Assembly: GCA_030690545.1 (NCBI GenBank)
Contig: JAUYGN010000010.1
Coordinates: 1 to 64,000 of the forward strand
Origin: Solirubrobacteraceae bacterium
GTDB taxonomy: Bacteria; Actinomycetota; Thermoleophilia; Solirubrobacterales; Solirubrobacteraceae
Length of the DNA: 64,000 nucleotides
Reading direction: 5' to 3'
Below, in pieces: positions 30,841-40,145 of this stretch. The translations under genes were made by a program, and so were the position numbers. The notes beneath the pieces are model-generated. The model had not been told where the DNA came from. It worked only from the letters and a program-made list of their open reading frames with translations, and searched no databases. The stretch's first letter is position 1. Every line of letters starts with the position of its first letter.

Positions 30841-32451
30841 ATGTTCAGCTTCGATGTTCAGCAGCGATCGCGGTCGCGAGGCCGTCCGGCGACGGTGCCC
30901 GGTGGCATGCGGCGCACGGCAGCGCGATGCGCGCTCGCATCGGTGATCGGGATCACGGCGATCGGGTCCGCGGTCTCGGCCGCGGCCGCTGCTACGCCGG
31001 CGAGCTTCGATGCGGCGTCGACCTTCGGGCTCAATGGAGGTGCGCGCCCCACGGCCGTGGCGGTCGGCGATCTCAACGGCGACGGCAAGCTCGACACCGT
31101 TACGAGCAACCGCACGTCGAACACGGTGTCGGTGCTGCTCGGCGATGGCGCTGGCGGCCTCGGCACGGCGACGAGCTTCGGGCTCGGCGGCGCCACCTCA
31201 CCGATCGCCGTGGCGATCGCCGACCTCGACAACGACGGCAAGCTCGACGTGGTGACGTCGAACGGCGCGCACAACAGCGTCTCGGTCCTGCTGGGTGATG
31301 GCACGGGCGACCTTGGCACCGCGACGACGTTCTCCCTCGCGGGAGGCCAGTTCCCGAACGACATCGCCATCGGCGACCTCGACGGCGACGGCAATCCGGA
31401 CGTCGTCACGTCGAACGGCAACTCCGACAACGTCTCGGTGCTGCTCGGCGACGGTCTCGGCGGCCTCGGCACGGCGGCGAGCCACGGGCTCAGCGGCGGC
31501 GACTTCCCGCAGAGCGTCGCGATCGCCGACCTCGACGGCGACGGCAAGCTCGACGTCACGGTCGCCAACCTGTTCACGAACGACGTGTCGGTGCTGCTCG
31601 GCGACGGTGCCGGCGGCCTCGGCTCCGCTGCCAACTTCGCGACCGGCTCGCTGCCGGTCGCCCTTGCCGTGGCGGACCTCGACGGCGACGGCAAGCGCGA
31701 TGTCGCGACGGCGAACCTCAGCGGGAGCACGTCGGTGCTGCTCGGTGATGGCGCAGGCGGTCTCGGCAGCCCAAGCGCATTCGGGCTCGGCAGCGGGGCG
31801 AACGGGCCGAGCGCGATCGTCGTCGGTGATCCGAACGGCGACACCGAGCCCGATCTCATCACCGCCAACGGCACGTCGCACAACGTCTCGGTTCTCGCCG
31901 GCGACGGAGCCGGCGGCTTCGGTCTGGCAAGCGTGTTCGGTCTCGCGGGGCCTCGAGGACCGAGCGGAATCGCCGTCGGCGATCTCAACGGCGACGGGAG
32001 GCCCGACCTCGTCACGAGCAACGAGACGACCAGCAACGTCTCGGTGCTGCTCAACAACCTCGTGCCGAGCTGCGACGGCCATCCGGCGACGATCGTCGGC
32101 ACGGAAGGCAACGACGTCCTCGTCGGCACCAGCGGCGACGACGTCATCGTCGGGCTGGGCGGCAACGACGTCATCGTCGGGCTGGGCGGCAACGACATCA
32201 TCTGCGGCGGCGCCGGCGACGATGTCATCGACGGTGGCTCGGGGCACGACCGGCTGTTCGGCCAGGCCGGCAACGACGTCATCTCCGGCGGCGCCGGCGA
32301 CGACGTGATCTCCGGTGGCTGGGGCGACGACGTCATCTCGGGCGGAAACGGTGACGACACGATCGACGGCGCCGCTGGCTGGGACGTCTGCGCCGGTGGC
32401 TCGGGCACCGACACGGCTGTCAACTGCGAGATCGAGAGCTCCATCCCCTAG
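30841..32451 (+). CDS. Secreted FG-GAP/VCBS and RTX repeat protein
   Basis: 536 residues. A signal peptide (TAARCALASVIGITAIGSAV, AAAAATPA cut region about 50). Then about seven FG-GAP/VCBS repeats of about 55-60 residues with the Ca2+ loop DLNGDGKLD/DLDGDGKLD and VSVLLGDGAGGLG, forming an integrin-like propeller (about 55-405). Then RTX nonapeptides (GGNDVIVGL, GAGDDVIDG, GWGDDVISG, about 430-525) that bind calcium. Likely a secreted or surface Ca2+-dependent adhesion or matrix protein. ATG 30907 is an alternative start. Confidence 0.85.
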   Translation: MFSFDVQQRSRSRGRPATVPGGMRRTAARCALASVIGITAIGSAVSAAAAATPASFDAASTFGLNGGARPTAVAVGDLNGDGKLDTVTSNRTSNTVSVLLGDGAGGLGTATSFGLGGATSPIAVAIADLDNDGKLDVVTSNGAHNSVSVLLGDGTGDLGTATTFSLAGGQFPNDIAIGDLDGDGNPDVVTSNGNSDNVSVLLGDGLGGLGTAASHGLSGGDFPQSVAIADLDGDGKLDVTVANLFTNDVSVLLGDGAGGLGSAANFATGSLPVALAVADLDGDGKRDVATANLSGSTSVLLGDGAGGLGSPSAFGLGSGANGPSAIVVGDPNGDTEPDLITANGTSHNVSVLAGDGAGGFGLASVFGLAGPRGPSGIAVGDLNGDGRPDLVTSNETTSNVSVLLNNLVPSCDGHPATIVGTEGNDVLVGTSGDDVIVGLGGNDVIVGLGGNDIICGGAGDDVIDGGSGHDRLFGQAGNDVISGGAGDDVISGGWGDDVISGGNGDDTIDGAAGWDVCAGGSGTDTAVNCEIESSIP

Positions 32452-32510
32452 GGGAGCGGTCTCGCATGCATACGAACTACGTCAACAGAACAACGAGAAA
32501 GGTGGAGGAC

Positions 32511-33833
32511 ATGCACAGACGTTTCGACGGCCATGTGGCCGCGCGCCCAGCGCGCGCGGTCGGAGGTCGGTGGTGGCGGCGACGCAACACGGTGCTCGCC
32601 GGCACGCTGACGGCGGCGATGCTCGGCCTGGGAGCGCAGGCCAGTCAGGCGCAGGAGGTCGTCGAGATGGGGGCGGCCAACAACGTGTACCAGACGATGC
32701 GCGAGGCGGCACCGATCCTCGCGGCCGGCAGCGGTGCGGAGACGTTCACGTCGAACGCGACGCCGCAGGTCGGCGGTTGGTGGAACGCCCTCGGTGCCGA
32801 CAGCAACCCCGATACGACGACGCTGCGTGGCATCACGTCGGGGAACCTGCGTAAGCAGTTGCTCGGGCCTGGGCCGTATACGGCGCCTGGTGCGGCGTGT
32901 TCGACGCCTGCGACGACGTGTCCGTACGGGCCGTTGCAGATCGATGCGTTCTTCTCAGCCGATCAGGGCAACGTCAATCAGGTGCTTCTGGAGGACGTCG
33001 ACGGGGGTACGTGTGAGACGGGAGCCGGCCAGGGACAGGGCGGCGAGAACGTGACGGCGTGCCCTGGGCGCGAAGACACCAAGACGCTGTTTACCGTCGG
33101 TCGGCTGGCGATCTACAGTTGCGACGCGGCATACGCGACCGAAGGTGACGACGCCGGTAGTCCTGGTGCTCCGGTCGGTGCCGATCCGAACGGGAGCGGC
33201 AACGGCGTTCCGACGTCGCCGAACTGCAAGGCGGCGCCGGTGACGCTGGACTCCGACGACATGGATGGCCTCGTCGAGTGGCTCGATGCGAGCGACAGCA
33301 ACAAGATGGCGATCGCGTTGCCGTCGTCGGCGCCGTTCGGGGCTGCTGCTCGGCAGGCGTTGATCAACGCGAGCACGGAGGATTGGGAGTACGACGATTC
33401 GTCGGGTAACGCCGATCAGAACGCGTGGCCGGCGGGCACTGGGGCCAATCAGTGCGAGGGCACGTTGCCGACGGGTGCCGTTTGTCAGGTGCGGTTGGAG
33501 GCGGGCATCAGCCAGGTGCGTGGTGCTGTGACGTCGAACACGGTGCAGGTCGGGCTTGCGGCATTGTCGAATCTGCGGAACATCACGTGGACGTCGGGCC
33601 CGGACGACGGGTTGACGACCGATGATCCGAATGTCGTGATCCCGGTGCCGGAGTCGGCGTATACGACGGGGTACGGTCGGATCGAGCAGTATGCCGTCGG
33701 GATCGAGCGCTCGACGCCTGACGGTGACAAGGAGGACGTCGTCGATGACATCCTCGGTGGCGGCCCGTTCAGCGTGACGGGTACCACGGTGCAGACGATC
33801 TTCGCGAACTACGGATACGAGCCGCTGCCGTAG
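32511..33833 (+). CDS. Secreted protein, unknown
   Basis: 440 residues with a signal peptide (TVLAGTLTAAMLGLGAQA, cut near SQAQEV). ATG 32511 follows GGAGG. The mature part has DFFSADQG-like segments (LQIDAFFSADQGNVNQVLL), several Cys, and VPESAYTTGYGRIEQYAVG near the end. It reminds me loosely of periplasmic binding proteins but I cannot assign it. Third codon positions use more G and T (GGTGCGG, GCGTTGATC) than neighbours, so it may have a different origin. It follows the FG-GAP/RTX gene by 59 bases and ends at a strong hairpin. Confidence 0.75.
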   Translation: MHRRFDGHVAARPARAVGGRWWRRRNTVLAGTLTAAMLGLGAQASQAQEVVEMGAANNVYQTMREAAPILAAGSGAETFTSNATPQVGGWWNALGADSNPDTTTLRGITSGNLRKQLLGPGPYTAPGAACSTPATTCPYGPLQIDAFFSADQGNVNQVLLEDVDGGTCETGAGQGQGGENVTACPGREDTKTLFTVGRLAIYSCDAAYATEGDDAGSPGAPVGADPNGSGNGVPTSPNCKAAPVTLDSDDMDGLVEWLDASDSNKMAIALPSSAPFGAAARQALINASTEDWEYDDSSGNADQNAWPAGTGANQCEGTLPTGAVCQVRLEAGISQVRGAVTSNTVQVGLAALSNLRNITWTSGPDDGLTTDDPNVVIPVPESAYTTGYGRIEQYAVGIERSTPDGDKEDVVDDILGGGPFSVTGTTVQTIFANYGYEPLP

Positions 33834-33873
33834 CCGGCTTCGCGATAGTGAAGAAGTAGTAGCGCTGGGTTCG

Positions 33874-33903
33874 GGGCGGGCGAGCGAAGGAGCTCGTCCG
33901 CCC
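33874..33903 (+). terminator. Hairpin after the secreted protein gene
   Basis: 12-bp stem GGGCGGGCGAGC / GCTCGTCCGCCC (one G-U pair) with a GAAGGA loop, 41 bases after the stop; a likely terminator before the next promoter. Confidence 0.6.
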
Positions 33904-33962
33904 GGCCAGCGTCACGCCGAACCGCGTCCACTCTAGGAGGGAGGCGGCGTCTCGCTTGAGAC

Positions 33963-33998
33963 TTGACACGCTCGGGCAAAATCTATGTACTGCCTAGG
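33963..33998 (+). promoter_or_regulatory. Promoter with CCTA box 11
   Basis: TTGACA (33963-33968) and, 13 bases later, TCTATGTACTGCCTAGG (33982-33998), which covers the expected -10 position (TGTACT at a 17-base spacer). It drives the Excalibur gene and probably the pilin-propeller and modABC2 genes behind it. Confidence 0.65.
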
Positions 33999-34062
33999 TG
34001 CATTGCGTCGCGGGGGCCTGGCTCGGCGCACCTGGTTGTCGAACGAAGGAGCTTGGAGGGGG

Positions 34063-34758
34063 ATGAAGCAGCGGATCGTCGTCGATTCCGGCGCGGAGCA
34101 TGGTGCGCCGCCACGCTCGCCTCGCCGGCGGCCGTCGGCAATCGCGTGGCTCGCCTTGGGGGGCGTCCTGCTCGTGGCGCTCGGCGCCGCCGTGATCGTC
34201 CTGCGAGGCGGTGGCGATGACGACGTGCTTCCGGCGAACAACGAGCGGTGCGGGCCGAAGGAGTCGCAGCCGCGAAGCGCGCTGTGCCCGGAGAGCGAGA
34301 CGTTCGACCCGATGCGGTACGTCCGCATCGGGGACCTGTACGACTGCTCCACGTTCGCCACCCAGGCTGACGCCCAGGCCGTGCTGCGCGCCGATCCGGG
34401 CGACCGCAACCGGCTCGACGACAACCGCGACGGCATCGCGTGCCCGCACCTGCGCGAGCCGCGGGACTTCGAGCCCGTCGAGCAGGTCCTGCGCTCGAAG
34501 TGCCGGCAATCGGATCCGCGCAGCGCGCGCTGTCCCGAGCGGTGGCGGCGCTTTGACCGCTTCGATCACGTCAAGAGCCAGGCCGGCGAGTTCAACTGCG
34601 CGTACTTCGCCAGCCAGGCCGACGCGCAGGCGGTGCTCCGCTACCAGATGAGCGATCCCAACGACTTGGACGACGACTACGACGGCATCGCGTGTCCGGA
34701 TCTACCGGGCCCGAAGGACCGCAAGCCCGTCCCGCGGCCTCCCAAGCCGGCCACTTGA
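34063..34758 (+). CDS. Membrane-anchored protein with two Excalibur domains
   Basis: 231 residues: basic N-terminus, one membrane segment (AIAWLALGGVLLVALGAAVI, about 26-45), then two extracellular Excalibur calcium-binding repeats, each with FxCxxFxxQADAQAVLR and the loop DDNRDGIAC or DDDYDGIAC (about 95-130 and 175-212). ATG 34063 follows GGAGGGGG. Excalibur domains occur on surface nucleases and wall proteins; here there is no enzyme domain. It shares a transcript with the pilin-propeller gene 38 bases downstream. Confidence 0.8.
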   Translation: MKQRIVVDSGAEHGAPPRSPRRRPSAIAWLALGGVLLVALGAAVIVLRGGGDDDVLPANNERCGPKESQPRSALCPESETFDPMRYVRIGDLYDCSTFATQADAQAVLRADPGDRNRLDDNRDGIACPHLREPRDFEPVEQVLRSKCRQSDPRSARCPERWRRFDRFDHVKSQAGEFNCAYFASQADAQAVLRYQMSDPNDLDDDYDGIACPDLPGPKDRKPVPRPPKPAT

Positions 34759-34796
34759 AAGCACAGCCAACACATCTCAAGGAGTCGAGGACAACG

Positions 34797-36338
34797 ATGC
34801 ATCCACAGCGACGGTGGCGACAGTTCGGCAACAGCGCGCAGGCCCGCCGCAGCGAGTCGGGCTTCACGCTCATCGAGCTGCTCGTCACGATCACGATCCT
34901 CGGCATCCTGGCCGCGGTCGTGGTCTTCGCGGTGAGCGGCATCAACGATCGAGGTGAGCGGTCTGCGCGCGCTGCCGATGAGCGCGTCCTGCGAACCGCC
35001 CTGGAGGCGTACTGCGCACGCCACAAGAAGTACGCGGAGATTCCCGAGTTGAAGAACGAGAAGTTCCTGGCCGACGATGGGTTGCCGAGAACCGTATACC
35101 ACACAGTGACAACCGGATCCGACGAGGAATGCGGCGAGGGCGACGACTCGTCGTACGTCATTTCAGGCAATGAGACGACAGTCGTCGACAGCTTGGATAT
35201 CCCGGGCCTGGGCCCAGCGCACGTCGCGGTCGATACCGACACGAACGCCGTCTACGTCAGCAACATCCAGTCGGAGAACGTGTCGATATTCGACGGCAAC
35301 ACCAACCAGCACGTCGCGAACGTGCCTACGGGTTCCGGCAACGCGAACGCGAAATGGATCACGGTCAACCCCAACAACAACAAGGTCTACGCGTCGTACA
35401 CCAACAACATCGCCGTCATCGACGGGACCGACCCGGCGAACCCACTGGTCCTGGAGACGATTTCGACAGCAGGCAACGTCAGCGCGCCGATGGTCGTGAC
35501 CTCGACGGGCAACGTCTACGCGAGGACGAACAGCACGACGTACGTCATCGACGGCGCCAGCGACAGCGCGAGCACCGTCGACCTCGGACTACCCCAGCCA
35601 CACCTCGCCGCCGGCGGCTCGCGGGCCTACGCGGTGGGTAGCACGTCGGGGCCGGGTGTCATCAAGATCATCGACGCCGGTGGAGCCATCGACGAGGCGA
35701 CGTTCAACTCGACCGAGCCGGGGTGCACGCAGAACCCGGCGCCGTCGGCGGTCTGCGAGCTCGGTCCCGTAAGCAACATGCGGCAGCCGAAGGTCGACGC
35801 TGCGGTCGGTCGCGTGTTCCTCCACGGACGGGTCTCCGTGGCGACGCCGAGCGGCACCGCGAACGCTCGGTCGAAGGTCTGGGTGCTCAACGCCGCGACG
35901 GGCGCCGTCATCTCCTCGTACCGCGAGGCGGACTCGACTCCCAACTCGTCGGTGGGCGCGTACAACCCGAACACGCGCCGGCTGCACGTCGCGCTCGACG
36001 TCGCGGGTGCGTTCCCGGTCCGCGCCTACGACGTCATGGCCGATCCCGCCGTCGTGGATCTCGGCATCGCGCCGCTCCCCGGCCCCCCGTCGGCCGTCAG
36101 CGTGGACTCGGACGTCGCCGTCGTCAATCCGAACACGAACCGGCTCTACCTCGCGCTCTTCCAGCCCAATCCGACCCTCGGGTCGCCGGGGGGTCTCGCC
36201 GTCCTTGACGTCTCGGGAACGTTCGATGCGTCGGGCGTCCTCGCCGGGGCGAACATCAGGGGCATCGCCGTGAACCCGAACACGAACCGGGTCTACGCGA
36301 TCGACGCCAACGGCCCGACGCTTCACATCCTCGAGTAG
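34797..36338 (+). CDS. Pilin/beta-propeller fusion protein
   Basis: 513 residues. Class III signal ESG|FTLIELLVTITILGILAA (about 20-40) and a pilin domain nearly the same as the major pilin at 21517 (AVSGINDRG against SVGGINDRG) to about residue 120. It then runs into a YVTN-type propeller of about 380 residues: HVAVDTDTNAVYVSNIQSEN, ITVNPNNNKVYASYTNNIAV, GAYNPNTRRLHVAL, VVNPNTNRLYLALF and IAVNPNTNRVYAIDANG. So the pilus could carry a propeller head on some subunits. AAGGAG precedes ATG 34797. It lies between the Excalibur gene and modABC2 with small gaps. Confidence 0.85.
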   Translation: MHPQRRWRQFGNSAQARRSESGFTLIELLVTITILGILAAVVVFAVSGINDRGERSARAADERVLRTALEAYCARHKKYAEIPELKNEKFLADDGLPRTVYHTVTTGSDEECGEGDDSSYVISGNETTVVDSLDIPGLGPAHVAVDTDTNAVYVSNIQSENVSIFDGNTNQHVANVPTGSGNANAKWITVNPNNNKVYASYTNNIAVIDGTDPANPLVLETISTAGNVSAPMVVTSTGNVYARTNSTTYVIDGASDSASTVDLGLPQPHLAAGGSRAYAVGSTSGPGVIKIIDAGGAIDEATFNSTEPGCTQNPAPSAVCELGPVSNMRQPKVDAAVGRVFLHGRVSVATPSGTANARSKVWVLNAATGAVISSYREADSTPNSSVGAYNPNTRRLHVALDVAGAFPVRAYDVMADPAVVDLGIAPLPGPPSAVSVDSDVAVVNPNTNRLYLALFQPNPTLGSPGGLAVLDVSGTFDASGVLAGANIRGIAVNPNTNRVYAIDANGPTLHILE

Positions 36339-36419
36339 TCATGAAGGCACGACCGAAACGACCCTGCCCGCAGTTTCCGGACAACAGCGGCATCAGATGA
36401 CGACGAGAGGCCACGAACG

Positions 36420-37193
36420 ATGACCGCGAGGTACCGACGAATGAGACGGATCTGGATCCTGCCGATGTTGCTCGCCGCGTTCCTCGCGGCCTCGGGCTGC
36501 GGCGGCGGCGGTGAGCTGCGCGTCTCGGCGGCCGCGTCGCTGCAGGCGTCGTTCACCGAGTACGGCGGCAAGTTCGAGGAGGCCGAAGCGAGCTTCTCCT
36601 TCGCAGGCTCGGATGTGCTCGCGGCGCAGATCCGCAGCGGCGCCCGTCCCGACGTGTACGCGGCGGCGAACACGACGCTGCCGGACGCGCTGTACGTCGA
36701 GCAGCTCGTGGAGAAGCCGATCCGGTTCGCGAGCAACGAGCTCGTCCTCGCGAAGCCGGCGAACAGTCGCAAGATCACCTCGCTCGCCGACATCCGGCGC
36801 AGCGGCGTGCGGCTCGCGATCGGCTCGCCGACGGTGCCGGTCGGGTCGTACACGCGCACGGTCCTCGCGAAGCTGCTGCGCTCGCAGCGCGAAGCGATCT
36901 ACGCGAACGTGCGCACCGAGGAGCCCGATGTGTCGGGCATCGTCGGCAAGCTCACCCAGGGCGCGGTCGACGCGGGCTTCGTCTACCGCACCGACGTGCG
37001 CGCGACGAACGGCAGGCTCGAAGAGATCACGCTGCCGAGCCGGCTTCAACCGGTGGTCGAATACTCCGTCGCCGTCGTGCGGGGCACAGAGCGTCCCGCG
37101 GAGGCGAAGGCGTTCGTCTACGGGCTGCTGTCCGGCGACGGCCGCCGCGCGCTCGATGGCGCCGGGTTCCAGCCGCCGGCGCGAACGGGGTGA
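36420..37193 (+). CDS. modA: Molybdate-binding lipoprotein (second ModA)
   Basis: 257 residues. Lipoprotein signal ending ASGC (about Cys25), then ModA: LRVSAAASLQASFTEYGGKF, FSFAGSDVLAAQIRSGARPD, SPTVPVGSYTRTVLAKLL and VDAGFVYRTDVRA. Lipid anchoring differs from the first ModA. It lies 81 bases after the pilin-propeller stop, with no CCTA box or clear promoter in that gap, so it is probably read from box 11. Confidence 0.9.
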   Translation: MTARYRRMRRIWILPMLLAAFLAASGCGGGGELRVSAAASLQASFTEYGGKFEEAEASFSFAGSDVLAAQIRSGARPDVYAAANTTLPDALYVEQLVEKPIRFASNELVLAKPANSRKITSLADIRRSGVRLAIGSPTVPVGSYTRTVLAKLLRSQREAIYANVRTEEPDVSGIVGKLTQGAVDAGFVYRTDVRATNGRLEEITLPSRLQPVVEYSVAVVRGTERPAEAKAFVYGLLSGDGRRALDGAGFQPPARTG

Positions 37194-37206
37194 GCCGCGG
37201 CGACCC

Positions 37207-38010
37207 ATGAGCGGATCGCGCCGCTGGTTCGGTGCGGCGCTGTTCCTGGCGCTCGCGACGGTCCTGACGTTCCTGACGCTGCCGATCGTCGCGATCTTCG
37301 TCGACTCGAGCCCCGCGACGCTGCTCGCGAGCCTCGGCGAGGAGGGCGTGCTCGACGCGCTGCGGCTGAGCCTGCTGTGCACGGCGACCGCGGTCGTCGT
37401 GATCGTCGTCGTCGGTACGCCGGCGGCGTACCTGCTGGCGACGCGGCGCTTCCGCGGCCGCTCGACGATCGTCACGCTCATCGAGCTGCCGCTCGTCCTG
37501 CCCCCGGCGGTCGCCGGCATCGGCCTGCTCGCGGCGCTCGGGCCGAACGGGCTGCTCGGCGGCTGGGTCACGGACCTCGGCCTCGAGCTCGTGCTGAGCA
37601 CCGCCGGCGTGATCGTCGCGCTGATCTTCGTCTCGGCGCCGTTCTACCTGCGCCAGGCGCAGTCCGCCTTCGAGGCGGTCGACGCGACATGGCTGGATGC
37701 GTCGCGGACGCTCGGCGCGAGCGAGGCGCGGACGTTCTTCGCCGTCGCGATCCCGACGTCGAGCGTCGGGTTGGTCTCGGGCGTCGCGCTGGCGTGGGGG
37801 CGGGCGCTGGGGGAGTTCGGCGCGACGCTGATGTTCGCGGGGTCGTTTCGCGGGGTCACGCAAACGGCGCCGCTGGCGATCTACGAGCGCTTCGCGAACA
37901 ACTTCACGAGCGCGCTCGCGCTGTCGGCAGTGCTCGTCGCGGTCTCCGCCGCGCTGCTGCTGACGATCAAGCTGCTGACCGGCACGGCGTGGCTCAATGC
38001 TGCGCGTTGA
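37207..38010 (+). CDS. modB: Molybdate permease (second ModB)
   Basis: 267-residue permease with about six membrane segments, FEAVDATWLDASRTLGASEA coupling motif and WGRALGEFGATLMFAGSF signature. Similar in sequence to the first ModB (shared ATRRFRGRS and PLVLPPAVAGIGLLAA), so the two sets are paralogues within this window. ATG 37207 lies 13 bases after modA2. Its end overlaps modC2 by 14 bases. Confidence 0.92.
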   Translation: MSGSRRWFGAALFLALATVLTFLTLPIVAIFVDSSPATLLASLGEEGVLDALRLSLLCTATAVVVIVVVGTPAAYLLATRRFRGRSTIVTLIELPLVLPPAVAGIGLLAALGPNGLLGGWVTDLGLELVLSTAGVIVALIFVSAPFYLRQAQSAFEAVDATWLDASRTLGASEARTFFAVAIPTSSVGLVSGVALAWGRALGEFGATLMFAGSFRGVTQTAPLAIYERFANNFTSALALSAVLVAVSAALLLTIKLLTGTAWLNAAR

Positions 38011-39064
38011 GGTCGCCACGCGGTTGGGCTTGTTCGAGCTCGACGCCGCGATCGAGGTGCCGGCGGGCAGATGCCTCGCGCTTGCCGGACCGTCTGGCGC
38101 TGGCAAGACATCGGTATTGCGCGTCGCTGCGGGGCTTGTCCGTCCCGAACGCGGGATCGTGCACTGTGGCGACGAGGTGTGGCTCGACGTCGCCGCCGGC
38201 GTCTGCGTCCCGCCGGAGGCGCGCCGCTGCGGGTACGTCTTCCAGGAGTACGCGTTGTTTCCGCACCTGCGGGCGTGGCAGAACGTTGCCTATGGCCTGG
38301 CCGGCGAGCCTCGTGAGGATCGCCGGCGCCGCGCGCTCGAGTTGCTCGACCGCTTCGGTCTCGCCGACCGCGCCGACGCGCGGCCGCGGACGCTGTCGGG
38401 CGGGGAGCGCCAGCGCGTCGCACTTGCTCGCGCGCTCGCTCGCGAACCGCTCGCGTTGCTGCTCGACGAGCCGCTGTCGGCGCTCGACGCGCGCTCGCGC
38501 GCGTCGGCGTCGCGCGAGCTGCTCGCGGTGCTGCGCTCGGCGGGGGCGCCGGTGCTGCTCGTGACGCACGACTTCGCGGAGGCGGCGCTGCTCGGCGATC
38601 GCGTCGCGATCGTCGACGGGGGACGGATCGTCCAGGAGGGCACCGCCGCGCAGCTCGCCGCCGCGCCCGCGTCAGCGTTCGTCGCCGACTTCGCCGGCGC
38701 GGTCGTGCTGAGCGGCGTCGCACGGCGCGACGGCGACGGGCCGACGCTGATCGAGCTCGAGGGCGGCGCCGTCATCGCCAGCGCCGAGCGGGGCGCGGGG
38801 CCGGTGTCGGTGAGCGTCTATCCGTGGGAGATCGAGCTCGCGCCGCTCGGGGCGCCGCACCCCGGGTCGGAGCGCAACCGGCTCGAGGCCGAGGTCGTCT
38901 CCGTCACGGCCGTCGGTGGTCGCGTGCGCGTCGGCCTCGCGGCGCCGCAGCCGCTCGTCGCCGAGATAAGCGCGGTGGCCGCGAACGCGCTCGACCTGGT
39001 TGAGCGGGCGCGGGTGGCGGCCACGTGGAGCGTCGCCGCCACCCGACTGCTCGACGGCGCGTAA
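37997..39064 (+). CDS. modC: Molybdate transporter ATPase (second ModC)
   Basis: 355 residues: Walker A GPSGAGKT (31-38), FQEYALFPHLRAW, signature LSGGERQR, Walker B LLLDEPLSALD, switch His in LLVTHDFAE, and a C-terminal TOBE-like regulatory part including VSVYPWEIELAPLGAP (compare VAIYPWEVGVEACG in the first ModC). Last gene of the Excalibur/pilin-propeller/modABC2 run. Confidence 0.93.
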   Translation: MLRVEVATRLGLFELDAAIEVPAGRCLALAGPSGAGKTSVLRVAAGLVRPERGIVHCGDEVWLDVAAGVCVPPEARRCGYVFQEYALFPHLRAWQNVAYGLAGEPREDRRRRALELLDRFGLADRADARPRTLSGGERQRVALARALAREPLALLLDEPLSALDARSRASASRELLAVLRSAGAPVLLVTHDFAEAALLGDRVAIVDGGRIVQEGTAAQLAAAPASAFVADFAGAVVLSGVARRDGDGPTLIELEGGAVIASAERGAGPVSVSVYPWEIELAPLGAPHPGSERNRLEAEVVSVTAVGGRVRVGLAAPQPLVAEISAVAANALDLVERARVAATWSVAATRLLDGA

Positions 39065-39299
39065 GCCGTCGGGGCATCCTTGAGTAGGACATGCTGTTGC
39101 CGCATGCGGTCAGGCGGGTGACGAACGCGTCACAGCGCCGCCCCGCGGTCGATCAGGGCTGCGGCTGTCGGTGACCCTCACGCTGATCGCGTTGGGCCGG
39201 CACTGCCGCGATGGGCTATCGGTGTCGTAGTCAACCTCGACTACGCGCAACCGGACGACAACAGGCAGGAGCCCTCTTGTGCCGTCGCGGTGCGGAATT

Positions 39300-39316
39300 C
39301 CTATGCGGTTCTTATG
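39300..39316 (+). promoter_or_regulatory. CCTA box 12 (weak)
   Basis: CCTATGCGGTTCTTATG keeps the left half and a partial right half. It is the only recognisable element in the 39065-39387 interval and lies 72 bases before the next gene. Confidence 0.4.
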
Positions 39317-39387
39317 TTCGGGTCGGACGATCTCGGCCAGTCGGACCAGTCGGACCAGCCTCGGACAGCAGTGAGAGGGGATGGAGC

Positions 39388-40113
39388 ATGAGCCCGAGAA
39401 GGATCGCCGTCGTCGTGGTGAGCGGTGCGTTACTGGCCGGCGGCACGGGCGCGGCGATCGCGGCCGTGACGAGCGACGATGCCAAGCAGGCCGAGCAGGC
39501 GATCCTCGACGATGCTGCCAAGCGCCTCGAGGTGACGCCGGAGAAGCTGCGCGACGCGTTGTCGGCGGCGCGCGATGCGCAGCTTGACCGGGCGGTCAAG
39601 GACGGCAAGCTGACGCAGCAGCAGGCCGATGCGATCAAGCAGCGTCGCCAGCAGTCCGGGCGTGTGCTCGGTGGCGGATCGGTCGGTGCCAAGCGGGGCG
39701 GCAAGCGCGGCGGCCACGGCGGTCGTGGCGCAGGCTTCGGCTTCGGGACGCGCGGCGGCCTGTTCGGCGCCGATCTCGCGAAGGCGCTCGGGATCACTCG
39801 GGAGCAGTTGCATGAGCAGTTGCGTGCTCGCAAGAGCGTCGCCGAGATCGCCGAGGCGCAGGGCAAGTCGCTGTCGGACGTGCGTACCGCGCTGAAGGCC
39901 GACGCCAAGCGGCGGCTGGACGAGGCGGTCGCCGACGGCAAGCTCACGCAGGAGCGTGCCGACAGGCTGCGGGCGGGCGTCAACGAAGGGATCGATCGGA
40001 TCGGCGAGGCGCGCTCGGTTCGCCCGCGCTCGCATCGCCGCGGCGGCAAGCCCCGTGTGCGGCCGGGAAGCTTCGCACCCTCTGGCGGCGTCGTGCCCGG
40101 CAGGCAGTCGTAG
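39388..40113 (+). CDS. Exported helical repeat protein, unknown
   Basis: 241 residues. A signal-like segment (AVVVVSGALLAGGTGAAIAA) is followed by two helical units that both contain a KxRLDxAVxDGKLTQxQAD motif (RDAQLDRAVKDGKLTQQQAD about 65; KRRLDEAVADGKLTQERADR about 175). They are separated by a Gly/Lys/Arg-rich loop (GAKRGGKRGGHGGRGAGFGF) and a LAKALGITREQLHEQLR segment. Such proteins are common exported proteins of unknown role in actinobacteria. ATG 39388 follows GAGGGGATGGAG. The basic Gly-rich loop could bind nucleic acid or wall polymers (speculative). Confidence 0.7.
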   Translation: MSPRRIAVVVVSGALLAGGTGAAIAAVTSDDAKQAEQAILDDAAKRLEVTPEKLRDALSAARDAQLDRAVKDGKLTQQQADAIKQRRQQSGRVLGGGSVGAKRGGKRGGHGGRGAGFGFGTRGGLFGADLAKALGITREQLHEQLRARKSVAEIAEAQGKSLSDVRTALKADAKRRLDEAVADGKLTQERADRLRAGVNEGIDRIGEARSVRPRSHRRGGKPRVRPGSFAPSGGVVPGRQS

Positions 40114-40145
40114 GCCCGGACATCACCGTCGGATCGGGTGCTGGC

